Shown: positions 25,640 to 33,962, numbered from the stretch's first letter. The stretch: DNA of 34,495 nucleotides from Marinibacterium sp. (GCA_025800215.1 JAOXSC010000082.1:1-34495); one strand, 5' to 3'. Numbers and translations: made by a program. Notes: generated by a model not told the origin, from the sequence alone.

Positions 25640-25744
25640 GCCTGCCGGCCAAGAGTATATGGCACGCGCATGGCGGCCTTGTCCCATAGTGCTGCCTTCC
25701 CTTCCAACGGAAGGATTTCATCACAAAACCGCGGGATCAAACAC

Positions 25745-26419
25745 CTACGTCAGTTCACGCAAAACAGGACTCAACTCTGACAATGCGCTTATCTCGGCAT
25801 CGGCGTATTGGAAAAGATCGTCCGGCCACATCGCACCGTTTGGAAGCCAAACGGCTTTCATTCCAGCCCTTTTGGCAGCAACGACATCCGCCACCGGCGA
25901 GTCACCGACAAACACACAGCTTTCTGGTTGCACTGACAAATTTTGCGCGGCCAGACGAAAGATCCTTGGATCGGGCTTTCTGAGATTCACCGCCTCAGAG
26001 ATCACGTAGTCGTCCACCAATCTATCCAAGTTCAGCGCCAACAAAGACCGAAGCTGAATATGAGTTTGTCCATTTGTGACAATCCCGATTTTGAACCCTA
26101 ACTTTCTGACATCAGTAATCGCTTCCGACATACCATGAAATCCCGAGGCAAACCTCCATGCGTTTGCCTCGTAGTGCGCGAACAGTTCAGCAGCAAGCGC
26201 CCGATCATCTCTGTCGAACTCTGCCAAAAGTGTACGATAGACTTCGTCTTTTGGTTTCGCTCCCCTATTGTCGAGTTCCAAAAAGCGGCTAACAGTCATC
26301 TCCACATTCGGAAAGATGTCAGGGTACTGATGTCTGATCTGGTCTTCGATGAACTGCTTCAGGGACGCAGTGCGAGCAAAGAGAGTTTCGTCAAGATCGA
26401 AGAGGACAGCAGAAATCAT
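25745..26419 (-). CDS. HAD-family hydrolase
   Basis: A 224-residue haloacid-dehalogenase-superfamily phosphohydrolase of the subclass with a helical cap. The four motifs are visible: DLDETL near residue 8 (nucleophile and acid/base aspartates), VTNGQ near 110 (motif II), LRKPDP near 145 (motif III lysine), and VFVGDSPVADV near 165 (motif IV). The substrate is unknown; relatives act on phosphoglycolate, nucleotides or similar small phosphates. The ATG at 26419 directly precedes the conserved start of the fold, though no good ribosome site is visible. The gene is clearly AT-richer than its neighbours and stands alone, which suggests horizontal acquisition. The 294 bp between it and the ABC gene shows nothing I can assign. 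Confidence 0.88.
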   Translation of the reverse strand: MISAVLFDLDETLFARTASLKQFIEDQIRHQYPDIFPNVEMTVSRFLELDNRGAKPKDEVYRTLLAEFDRDDRALAAELFAHYEANAWRFASGFHGMSEAITDVRKLGFKIGIVTNGQTHIQLRSLLALNLDRLVDDYVISEAVNLRKPDPRIFRLAAQNLSVQPESCVFVGDSPVADVVAAKRAGMKAVWLPNGAMWPDDLFQYADAEISALSELSPVLRELT

Positions 26420-26713
26420 AAGCCAAGTTACATCATGCTGTTTTGATTTTCGCAACGTTGGGCCATTCCAAAGCCCTGTGGCGAACTGCGTTGGGCCTCG
26501 GATGTTTCTCGTCGTGATAAGGGAAGATGGCCCAATATGCCCATGCTTCACCCGCTGATCGACCCTTCACGCCCTGCCCTCGTGCAAAACCCTGCGCTGA
26601 CATATCCGTCGGGTTCGCAGAGCCCGTGTCTTCCCACCGGGACCAAGACCCTGCCATTGCGCAAACCGAAGGCTTCGATCCGATCGGCCGACACAGCAAC
26701 ACCGTCATCCGGT

Positions 26714-28513
26714 TCAGGCCGCGTCATCCACCAGCTGGCGTTGCCAGAGCTGCGCATAGCGCCCGCCCGCCTCGAGCAGCGCCTCGTGCCGGCCCTGCTC
26801 GACGATGCGGCCCTGATCCAGCACGATGATCTGATCGGCCTCGGCCACGGTGCTCAGCCGGTGCGCGATGATGATCACCGTGCGCCCCTGGCCCGCGCGG
26901 GCCAGTGCGTCCTTGATCTCGGCCTCGGTGTCGCTGTCCAGCGCGCTTGTCGCTTCGTCCAGCAGCAGGATCGGCGGATCCTAGAGCAGGGTCCGCGCTA
27001 TGCCCACACGCTGCTTTTCCCCACCCGACAGTTTCAGCCCGCGTTCGCCCACTGCGGTGTCATACCCGTCCGGCAAGGCGGTGATGAAGTCGTGGATCTG
27101 GGCGGCGCGGGCGGCGGCCTCGATCTCGGCCTGGGTGGCGCCAGCGCGGCCATAGCCGATGTTATAGCGGATCGTGTCATTGAACAGCACCGTGTCCTGC
27201 GGCACCACACCGATGGCCGCATGCAGGCTGGTCTGGGTGACCGCGCGCAGATCCTGCCCGTCGATCTTCAGCGCCCCGGCGGTGGGGTCATAGAAGCGAA
27301 AGAGCAGCCGCCCGATGGTCGATTTGCCCGATCCCGTGGCCCCCACGATGGCAACGGTCTCCCCCGCGCCCACGGTCAGATCCACGCCGCGCAGGATTTC
27401 GCGGTCGGGATCATAGCCAAAGCGCACATCCTCAAGCCGGATCTCGCCGCCGCTGACCTGCAGGTCGGGGGCACCGGGGCGGTCGCTGACCTCGGGGGGC
27501 TGTTCAAGCAGATCGAACATCTCGCCCATATCCACCAGCGACTGGCGGATCTCGCGATAGACGGTGCCCAGGAAATTCAGCGGCACGGTGATCTGGATCA
27601 TGTAGGCGTTGACCATAACGAAATCGCCCACCGTCAGATCGCCCTTCTGCACACCGATGGCGGCCAGAACCATCACCCCGACCAGCCCTGCGGTGATCAG
27701 CAGGGACTGCCCGAAATTGAGGAACGCCAGCGAATAGGACGTCTTCAGCGCGGCCTGCGCATAGCCCCGCATCGACTGGTCATAACGCGCCGCCTCGCGC
27801 GCTTCGGCCCCGAAATACTTGACGGTTTCGAAGTTGAGCAGGCTGTCGATGGCCTTCTGATTGGCATCGGTGTCCTGATCGTTCATCTCGCGGCGCAGTT
27901 TGACCCGCCATTCGGTGACCGCAAAGGTGAACCAGATGTAAAGCCCCATGGTGACGGCCACGATCACCAGATACCAGATGTCGAACAGCACCGTCAGGAT
28001 GATGCCGATGAGCAGCAGCTCCAGCACCAGCGGGCCGATGCTGAACAGCAGGAACCGCAGCAGGAATTCGACCCCTTTGACCCCGCGCTCGATGATGCGG
28101 CTCAGCCCGCCGGTCTTGCGGGTGATGTGATAGCGCAGCGACAGCTGGTGAATATGGGTAAAGGTCTCGAGCGCGAGCATCCGCAGCGCGCGCTGACCCA
28201 CCGGGGCAAAGATCACATCGCGCAGCTGCTGAAATCCCACGCCCATCAGACGCGCCATCCCATAGGCCACCGTCAGCGCAATCGCGCCCAGCCCCAGCAT
28301 CGGCACCGCATCCTGCGCCAGCCCGTCCACGGCCCCCTTGTAGAGCATCGGCACATAGACGGCGATCAGCTTGGCCACGACCAGCGCCACCAGCGCCCAG
28401 ACCACGCGGCGGCGGATGCCCGGATCATCTTCGGGCCACAGATAGGGCGCCACCCGCCGGATCGTGCGCAGGCCCGAGCGGCGCTCGGCCGCGCTGGAAA
28501 TCTCTTGTGTCAT
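26714..28513 (-). pseudogene. Atm1-type ABC exporter interrupted by an in-frame amber codon
   Basis: The frame from the ATG at 28513 encodes an ABC half-transporter like the Atm1/HMT family, which exports glutathione-linked or sulfur compounds. It has six membrane helices (to about residue 320) and an ATPase domain with Walker A GATGSGKST near 372 and signature LSGGEKQRVGIARTLL ending at residue 510. A TAG at 26983-26981 then stops translation. Beyond it the same frame continues without shift as [15 protein letters not shown] (Walker B), [11 protein letters not shown] (switch histidine) and a normal end at 26714, totalling 600 codons. Relatives usually have lysine at the interrupted site, so one AAG-to-TAG change explains it. 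The shortened product would lack Walker B and the catalytic histidine. A sequencing error is possible. Confidence 0.9.
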
Positions 28514-28631
28514 CGCCTGCTGCCCCGCGCCTTGTCTTTGCCTTATGTAAAGCGCATCGCCCGGAGGTACCAGCGCCCGACGGCATCAAGGGGCACCCAC
28601 GCATGGCCGCATGGCCATGCCAGCATGAAAT

Positions 28632-28649
28632 GCGCCTCGCCCGAGGCGC
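28632..28649 (-). terminator. Probable terminator of the LysM gene
   Basis: On the minus strand, a perfect 8-base stem with a two-base loop (GCGCCTCGGGCGAGGCGC) is followed by ATTTCAT. It lies 28 bp past the LysM stop. A smaller perfect palindrome, CCCGATCATCGGG (28665-28677), directly abuts the stop codon. Confidence 0.55.
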
Positions 28650-28677
28650 GCCTTTGGATCAAACCCCGATCATCGGG

Positions 28678-30000
28678 CTATTGCGGCAGTTCAAAGACCT
28701 GACCGGGATAGATCAGATTGGGGTCGCGGATCTGGTCGCGATTGGCCTCGAACAGCTTTACAAACAGCACCCCATCCCCATAGCGCGCCTGCGACAGCGC
28801 CCACAGCGTGTCCCCTGCCTGCACCGTTACCGCACGGATCGCAGCGCCATCTTCGGGTGCGTCGCCACGCGCCGCACTCAGCGCCAGAGGATCTTCGCGT
28901 TTGAACGGGGTTTCCAGACGGCTCACCACCTGTCCGGCCGGATCCACCGCATCCAGCCGCAGCGTGTAGACCCCCGGTTCGATCCCCTCGATCACCCCGC
29001 GCCAGCGCCCGTCGGGATCCGCTGTCAGATCGCTGACCAGCTGGTTGTCAAGATAGACCCGGATCAGCGTCTCGCGCGCCGAAGGGGCGGCGCGGCCCGA
29101 AATCTGCACCGCGCCGGCCGGTGAATAGCTGATCGTATCAAGCGCAATATCGTCCACATCCGGGGCCTGGGCTGCGGGCTGCACCAGCTCGACCCCGTCG
29201 GCATCCGCCCGCAGCACGGCCACATCGGCCCGGTCCGCAGGTGGGGCTTCGGGTTCTGGCGCACTGCCTTCATGCCCTGCGGCACCGGGTGCCTCGGGCT
29301 CGGGCGCGGCGGCGTCGGGTCCGGCGGCCAGCCGCCCTTCGGTGTCGGGTTCGGCGACAGGCTCTGAAACCGCCTCTGCGACCGGCGCGGTCCCAGGCTC
29401 GGCAACCGGCTCTGCAACGGGTGCCAGGATGATCTGTGCGTCTGACTGCACCACCTGCCCATCCTGTTCCGCTTCAAGCGTCAGAACGCGCGGATCGGGC
29501 CCGGTCTCCAGCGTCAGGAACACCACGAACCCGCCCGACCCATCGACAATGCCGCGCCCACCCGGTGCACCGTCGACCAGAACCCGCACTTCGGCCCCCA
29601 CCGGGCCGGTCCCGGCCACAAGCGTGGATCCGTCCGGGTTGGCGCGCACGATGTCGAACCCCGGCGGCATCAGCGGCGGCAGCCCTTCCGGGGCTGCCTT
29701 ATCTGCGGATCCCCCTTCAGGCGCCTCAAGCGCGGGCGGGATTTCGGATGCGATCTGCGGGACGACCTGCGCGGCGGTGTCGGGCGCAGGATCGGTGGGC
29801 GTGGCGGGCTCTTCAGGCGCGCCTCCCATATCGGGTGTCGCCGCTTCGCGCTGCTCGGCCACCGGCGCTGACACAGGTGGCTCGGGGGCAAAGCCGCCAT
29901 TCACATAGACCCCACCGATCACCGCAACCGCTGCGGCCCCGGCTGCGCCCAGCCAGATCTTTCCGGTCGACCCCAAGGATCCCAACGCGCCAAATGCCAT
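28678..30000 (-). CDS. LysM-domain protein with a membrane anchor and repetitive acidic linker
   Basis: A 440-residue protein. An N-terminal hydrophobic segment (about 14-33, KIWLGAAGAAAVAVIGGVYV) probably anchors it in the inner membrane. It is followed by a long low-complexity region rich in Pro, Ala, Glu and Val with repeated EPVAEP-type units (especially about 195-225). Two beta-rich Ig-like segments (about 120-190 and 275-360) include VRVLVDGAPGGRG and LIRVYLDNQLVSDLTADPDG. The C-terminal LysM domain (about 390-440) has VQAGDTLWALSQARYGDG and NLIYPGQVFELP and should bind peptidoglycan. A role at the cell wall is inferred from the LysM and anchor. The gene is divergent from the LOG gene. 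Confidence 0.85.
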   Translation of the reverse strand: MAFGALGSLGSTGKIWLGAAGAAAVAVIGGVYVNGGFAPEPPVSAPVAEQREAATPDMGGAPEEPATPTDPAPDTAAQVVPQIASEIPPALEAPEGGSADKAAPEGLPPLMPPGFDIVRANPDGSTLVAGTGPVGAEVRVLVDGAPGGRGIVDGSGGFVVFLTLETGPDPRVLTLEAEQDGQVVQSDAQIILAPVAEPVAEPGTAPVAEAVSEPVAEPDTEGRLAAGPDAAAPEPEAPGAAGHEGSAPEPEAPPADRADVAVLRADADGVELVQPAAQAPDVDDIALDTISYSPAGAVQISGRAAPSARETLIRVYLDNQLVSDLTADPDGRWRGVIEGIEPGVYTLRLDAVDPAGQVVSRLETPFKREDPLALSAARGDAPEDGAAIRAVTVQAGDTLWALSQARYGDGVLFVKLFEANRDQIRDPNLIYPGQVFELPQ

Positions 30001-30086
30001 GTCTCAGCCTTTCACAAAGCCGCCCGATATGCGTTCGTCTGCCCCCTTTTTCCGCGATCTGCCCAGCGGGGGCCGTGCGACGGATC

Positions 30087-30115
30087 TTGAAGACAGTGTA
30101 TCAATCGCGTTATCT
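30087..30115 (+). promoter_or_regulatory. Possible promoter of the LOG-family gene
   Basis: TTGAAG (30087-30092) and TTATCT (30110-30115) are separated by exactly 17 bases, about 40 bp upstream of the LOG start. The hexamers match consensus only partly, so the assignment is tentative. Confidence 0.4.
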
Positions 30116-30156
30116 GGGGTCAAAATTCCCCAAATCACAAGTGCTTAAGGTCCGAC

Positions 30157-30708
30157 ATGATTTCCAGATCCGTTTGTGTGTATTGCGGGTCACGCCCCGG
30201 CGTGGACCCCGCCTATGCCGAAGACGCCCGTGACACCGGCCGCCGCATCGCCGCCGAAGGCTGGCGTCTGGTCTATGGGGCGGGCGATGTGGGCCTGATG
30301 GGCGAAGTCGCGCGCACCGCCCAAAGCGCGGGCGCCGAGACCTTTGGCGTGATCCCCGAACACCTGCTGCGCCGCGAGGTCGGCAAGACCGATCTGTCGA
30401 GCTTTGTGGTCACCGAAACCATGCACGAGCGCAAGAAGGTGATGATCATGAATGCCGACGCGGTGCTGTTGCTGCCGGGCGGCGCGGGATCGCTGGATGA
30501 GCTGTTCGAAGCGCTGACCTGGCGGCAGCTTGGGCTGCATGACAAGCCGATCCTGGTGCTCAACACCAACGGGTTCTGGACCCCGCTTCTGGATCTGGTG
30601 GCGCATGTGGTGCGTCAGGGCTTTGCCGATGCCTCGCTTGCCGACATGCTGGTCGAGGTCGCAACACCCGAAGATGCCATCGCCGCCCTGCGCGCGGCCT
30701 TTTCCTGA
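30157..30708 (+). CDS. LOG-family protein (cytokinin-activating-type phosphoribohydrolase fold)
   Basis: A 183-residue Rossmann-fold protein of the LOG family. Plant and some bacterial members release ribose 5-phosphate from cytokinin or AMP nucleotides. Signature motifs are the N-terminal SVCVYCGSRPG, YGAGDVGLMGEVA near residue 40, MHERKKVMI near 88, and PGGAGSLDE near 107, which corresponds to the family PGGxGTxxE with serine for threonine. AAGG lies upstream of the ATG. Its 3' end overlaps the opposite-strand RarD gene by 94 bp. The physiological substrate in this organism is not known. Confidence 0.92.
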   Translation: MISRSVCVYCGSRPGVDPAYAEDARDTGRRIAAEGWRLVYGAGDVGLMGEVARTAQSAGAETFGVIPEHLLRREVGKTDLSSFVVTETMHERKKVMIMNADAVLLLPGGAGSLDELFEALTWRQLGLHDKPILVLNTNGFWTPLLDLVAHVVRQGFADASLADMLVEVATPEDAIAALRAAFS

Positions 30709-31565
30709 CGCAGCACCGCGACCGAATAGATCACCAGCGCCAGCCAGATCAGCGGAAAGGCGATGGCGTGCCAGCGGGTGATCACTTCGCCCAGCACCAG
30801 CACGGCGGACATGAACTGCAGGCTGGGGTTGATGTACTGCATCACCCCCACCGTCCCCATGGGCAACCGCTTGGCCGCCTGGCTGAACAGCACCAGCGGC
30901 AGCCCGGTCAGCGGCCCCGCCAGCACCAGAAGCAGGCTGTCGCGCAGATCAAGGCCAAAGCGCCCCTGCCCGTCCCAGACCCCAAGCCCGATGATCGTCA
31001 GCGCGATGGGCAGAAAGAACAGCACCTCGCAGGTGACCGACACCACCGGCCCCAAAGGCAGGCCCCGTTTGATCAGCCCATAGATCCCAAAGCTGAGCGC
31101 GATCGCCAGCGCGATCCAGGGCGCCGCCCCCAGCCCCACGGTCAGAACCGTCACCGCCAGCGTGGCCAGCCCCACGGCCAGCCACTGGGCGCGCCCCATG
31201 GGTTCATGCAGCAGGAACCGACCAAACAGCACCGCAACCAGCGGAAAGATGTAGTAGCCCAGGCTGGCTTCGGTGGTGCGGCCGATCTGAACCGAAAAGA
31301 TGAACAGAAACCAGTTGATCGAAATCATCAGCGCGGCCAGCGCGATGATCCCTGCACGCCTGGGGGCGGCAAAGCCGCGCCGCAGCTCGCCCAGGCGCCG
31401 TTGCGCCAGCAGCAGGCCCAGAAAGAAGATCAGCGACCAAAAGGTCCGGTGGGCCAGGATTTCCAGCGGCGGCACATGCGACAGCTCGGCATAGTAGATC
31501 GGCGACAGCCCCCAGATGGTACAGGCGGCGATCATCGACAAAAGGCCAAGGCGCAGGTCAGTCAT
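30615..31565 (-). CDS. RarD-type EamA/DMT permease
   Basis: A 316-residue transporter of the drug/metabolite superfamily, similar to RarD. It has two EamA halves and about ten membrane helices, starting LRLGLLSMIAACTIWGLSPI with AHRTFWSL and SINWFLFIFSVQ as typical early segments. The ATG at 31565 directly precedes the first helix; a longer frame to 31628 adds a low-complexity lead. The final 31 residues, an Arg/Lys patch followed by a Ser/Ala-rich tail, are encoded antisense to the LOG 3' end and are not expected for the family, probably reflecting a lost original stop. The substrate is unknown. Confidence 0.9.
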   Translation of the reverse strand: MTDLRLGLLSMIAACTIWGLSPIYYAELSHVPPLEILAHRTFWSLIFFLGLLLAQRRLGELRRGFAAPRRAGIIALAALMISINWFLFIFSVQIGRTTEASLGYYIFPLVAVLFGRFLLHEPMGRAQWLAVGLATLAVTVLTVGLGAAPWIALAIALSFGIYGLIKRGLPLGPVVSVTCEVLFFLPIALTIIGLGVWDGQGRFGLDLRDSLLLVLAGPLTGLPLVLFSQAAKRLPMGTVGVMQYINPSLQFMSAVLVLGEVITRWHAIAFPLIWLALVIYSVAVLRQEKAARRAAMASSGVATSTSMSASEASAKP

Positions 31566-31643
31566 GCCGCCTGTCTGCGCCCAAGCCGACCGGGATGCAA
31601 GCCCCGAGGCACCGCCCCCGCCCCCCAACGATCGCCAGAACCC

Positions 31644-32234
31644 TCAGCGCGCTTTGGGTACATCGGTCAGATCCAGAAAGACCGAAGCCGCCGCCCCATC
31701 AATCCGGCTGGGCAGGATGACCAGATCCCGATCCCCCGGCCCGTCGCGCAGCCGCCCCCACATGTCGAAATGCGCCTTGGTGCAGGGGTCGAAGAACCCG
31801 CCAAACCTGCCCGCCTTCGGCATGACCACGCAGCCCGGTGAGTTGGGGCTGACTGCGCCGACAAAGAGCCATTCCGGGTCGAACGGCAAAGCGGTGTTTT
31901 CGTCGGTGGCTCCCGAGCCCGGCGCGGCACTGACACCGCCCGGTTCGATCAACCCTGCCTGTTGCAGGGCCAGGGATTGCTCGGTCGCATCGCGTCGCCA
32001 GACGATGACGATTGTATGTTTCAAGTCGATCCAGCGCGCCTCGCCGGGTGCGATGCCCTCGATGGACGTGAACAGATGGTTCCGCGCCCGCTCCATCTGC
32101 TGCTGCGTCCCTTCATCCGGCCCCGTTGCCCGGATCAGAAAGATCAGCACGCCCCCCAACCCCAGCAGCGCCCAGATCAGCGTCAGGCGGAACACCAATG
32201 GCATCTTGGGCTTTGGGTCGTCCGGCGTCACCAT
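31644..32234 (-). CDS. Membrane-anchored Rieske-like protein lacking the [2Fe-2S] ligands
   Basis: A 196-residue protein with one N-terminal membrane helix (about 13-35). Its remaining sequence resembles the Rieske iron-sulfur subunit of cytochrome bc1. IAPGEARWIDLKHTIVIVWRR matches the early strands of the family (spacing residues included), ATDENTALPFDPEWLF the stretch before the cluster, and RFGGFFDPC then AHFDMWGRLRDGP the cluster region and GRIRxGP loop. The four ligand positions are replaced: the CTHLGC box reads PNSPGC (Cys to Pro130, His to Ser132), and FCPCHG reads FDPCTK (Cys to Asp149, His to Thr152). The only two cysteines, 135 and 151, occupy the disulfide pair positions. It therefore probably cannot hold a cluster. 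It is downstream of a metallophosphoesterase gene by 45 bp. Function is unknown. Confidence 0.78.
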   Translation of the reverse strand: MVTPDDPKPKMPLVFRLTLIWALLGLGGVLIFLIRATGPDEGTQQQMERARNHLFTSIEGIAPGEARWIDLKHTIVIVWRRDATEQSLALQQAGLIEPGGVSAAPGSGATDENTALPFDPEWLFVGAVSPNSPGCVVMPKAGRFGGFFDPCTKAHFDMWGRLRDGPGDRDLVILPSRIDGAAASVFLDLTDVPKAR

Positions 32235-32279
32235 GTTGCGTTCTGCTTGCTGTCCTTGCTGATCATCGCGACCGCGCGG

Positions 32280-33173
32280 TCACTGGCGGGCCGGACCAAG
32301 ATCAACGACCGTGATCTCGGGCGGCGCGCCGAAGCGGACCGGCAGCTTGGAACATCCGATACCTCCCGAGACCACAAGATCGCGCCCCTCTTCCCGGACG
32401 GGTCCGTAGGCATATCTGCCGCCATATCGCGACGGAACAACCGGAGCCCAACCAAAAAGGCGAACCTGTCCACCATGTGTGTGACCAGAAAGGGTCAGCG
32501 TCACGCGCGCCGGAACCTTCGGGAAAATGTCAGGTTCATGCGCCAACAGAATGACCGGATCGTCATCTGTGATCTGTGCAAGGGTCGCAGGCAGATCATC
32601 CAATCCGACCCAACGCCCCCGATCGTCACGCACTGCAATCTGGTCTTCCAATCCCGCCACCCATATCCCGGCCTCGCTCAGCTTTCTGGCGTCGTTCGAA
32701 AGAACCTGAATGCCCGCGTGCTTCAGGGCCTCGGCATAGCGATTGGGGCCGCCCCGCCGCCGCTGCGCCTCTGGGTCGTCCCACCAGTCGTGATTGCCAA
32801 GGATCGCGAACACGCCGAACCGGGCTTTCAGCTGAGCAAGGACCGGTGCAACATCCGCGATCTTGACGTCCCTGGTCACAAACTGATGCCCCGCCGCATA
32901 GTCGCCCAGCAGCACCACAAGGTCGGCATTCAAGGCGTTTGCCCGCCGCACGATCTGACGCACACGCCCCAGACCGACATAGGGCTCGCCCACATGAAGG
33001 TCGCTGATTGCAACGACACGGAGCTGCCTGTCCCGAGGCCACGTTTCGGGCGTCAGCCGCCATTTGCCAACCCGCAACCGCCAGGCTGGTTCAATGAAAA
33101 ACCCGTATATAAACGCAAGAAGGCCCGCCAGCATCGCTGCCAGCAGCCCCCCGAGAAATCCGCGTCGCGTCAC
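32280..33173 (-). CDS. Membrane-anchored metallophosphoesterase (YaeI-like)
   Basis: A 297-residue calcineurin-like phosphoesterase. An N-terminal Arg-Arg pair and hydrophobic segment (about 5-26) suggest membrane anchoring with the catalytic domain outside, as in YaeI-type phosphodiesterases. The metal-binding motifs appear in order: ISDLHVG near residue 56, LLGDYAAG near 88, GNHDWW near 124, LAHEPD near 206 and SGHTHGGQ near 228. The GGIGCSKLPVRFGAPPEI ending is typical. The likely start is a GTG at 33173, three bases after the sodB stop, so translation is probably coupled to sodB. The natural substrate is unknown. Confidence 0.9.
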   Translation of the reverse strand: MTRRGFLGGLLAAMLAGLLAFIYGFFIEPAWRLRVGKWRLTPETWPRDRQLRVVAISDLHVGEPYVGLGRVRQIVRRANALNADLVVLLGDYAAGHQFVTRDVKIADVAPVLAQLKARFGVFAILGNHDWWDDPEAQRRRGGPNRYAEALKHAGIQVLSNDARKLSEAGIWVAGLEDQIAVRDDRGRWVGLDDLPATLAQITDDDPVILLAHEPDIFPKVPARVTLTLSGHTHGGQVRLFGWAPVVPSRYGGRYAYGPVREEGRDLVVSGGIGCSKLPVRFGAPPEITVVDLGPARQ

Positions 33174-33176
33174 GCC

Positions 33177-33776
33177 TTACAGGCGGCTGGCGACGTTTTC
33201 CCAGTTCACCAGATTGTCGAGGAAGTTCGACAGGTAGGCCGGGCGCTTGTTGCGGTAGTCGATGTAATAGCTGTGCTCCCACACGTCGCACCCCAGCAGC
33301 GCGGTCTGGCCAAAGCAGAGCGGGTTGACGCCGTTTTCGGTCTTGGTCACGGCCAGCGAGCCGTCGGCGTTTTTCACCAGCCAGCACCAGCCCGAACCGA
33401 ACTGACCCGCGCCTGCCGCCGAAAACTGCGACTTGAATTCATCGACCGAGCCAAACGCTTCGACCAGCGCCTTTTCCAGATCGCCCGGCATCTTGTTTTC
33501 GCCAGGGCCCATCATTTCCCAGAACTGGTTGTGGTTCCACAGCTGGCTGATGTTGTTGAAGATGCCCGACTGTGCCACCGCGTTGGCGTCATAGGTGCCG
33601 GTGATGATGTCTTCCATCGACTTGCCGTCCCATTCGGTCCCGGCGATCAGCTTGTTGCCGTTGTCCACATAGGCCTTGTGGTGCAGGTCGTGGTGAAACT
33701 CGAGCGTTTCGGCCGACATGCCCTTGGCGGCAAGTGCGTCATGGGCGTAAGGAAGATCAGGAAGTTCAAAAGCCAT
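33177..33776 (-). CDS. sodB: Superoxide dismutase, iron type
   Basis: Converts superoxide to hydrogen peroxide and oxygen in the cytoplasm. The 199-residue protein has the expected metal ligands: His28 in EFHHDLHH, His82 in LWNHNQFW, and Asp164 and His168 in CDVWEHSYY. Gln78 (ISQLWNH) lies where iron enzymes keep the second-sphere glutamine, and the matching site in the C-terminal domain is a small residue (ENGVNP), which favours iron over manganese. A cambialistic enzyme cannot be ruled out. The ATG has a GGGGGG purine stretch upstream. It is the first gene of a minus-strand group with the phosphoesterase and the Rieske-like protein. Confidence 0.96.
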   Translation of the reverse strand: MAFELPDLPYAHDALAAKGMSAETLEFHHDLHHKAYVDNGNKLIAGTEWDGKSMEDIITGTYDANAVAQSGIFNNISQLWNHNQFWEMMGPGENKMPGDLEKALVEAFGSVDEFKSQFSAAGAGQFGSGWCWLVKNADGSLAVTKTENGVNPLCFGQTALLGCDVWEHSYYIDYRNKRPAYLSNFLDNLVNWENVASRL

Positions 33777-33854
33777 CAGAAGGCCCCCCGCTGCTGAAGT
33801 GTCTCGATCGGTACATGCGGCGCAACCCGCATCAGGTCAAGGGTTTGGCGTGCG

Positions 33855-33867
33855 ACTTTGACAAAGT
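33855..33867. promoter_or_regulatory. Palindrome upstream of sodB
   Basis: ACTTTG-A-CAAAGT is a perfect 6-base inverted repeat, about 80 bp upstream of the sodB start. It lies near TTGACC at 33840-33835 (minus strand), which could serve as a -35 element with a poor -10. It is a candidate operator only; it does not match the Fur or Irr boxes I know. Confidence 0.35.
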
Positions 33868-33962
33868 TTCCTCCCCGCCCCCCGGCCGATGCCCCGGACG
33901 GGGCGGTGTCACACGCGATGCCTTGGCGGGCGGCCGGGGTTTTAACGGGGTCGCCACGCGGT

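Noticed and set aside
26537..28702. A 721-codon open frame on the plus strand
   Set aside because: It mirrors the ABC exporter on the other strand, with His/Gln/Asp-rich low-complexity sequence and no motif. It is a shadow of the real gene, although it continues past the amber codon.
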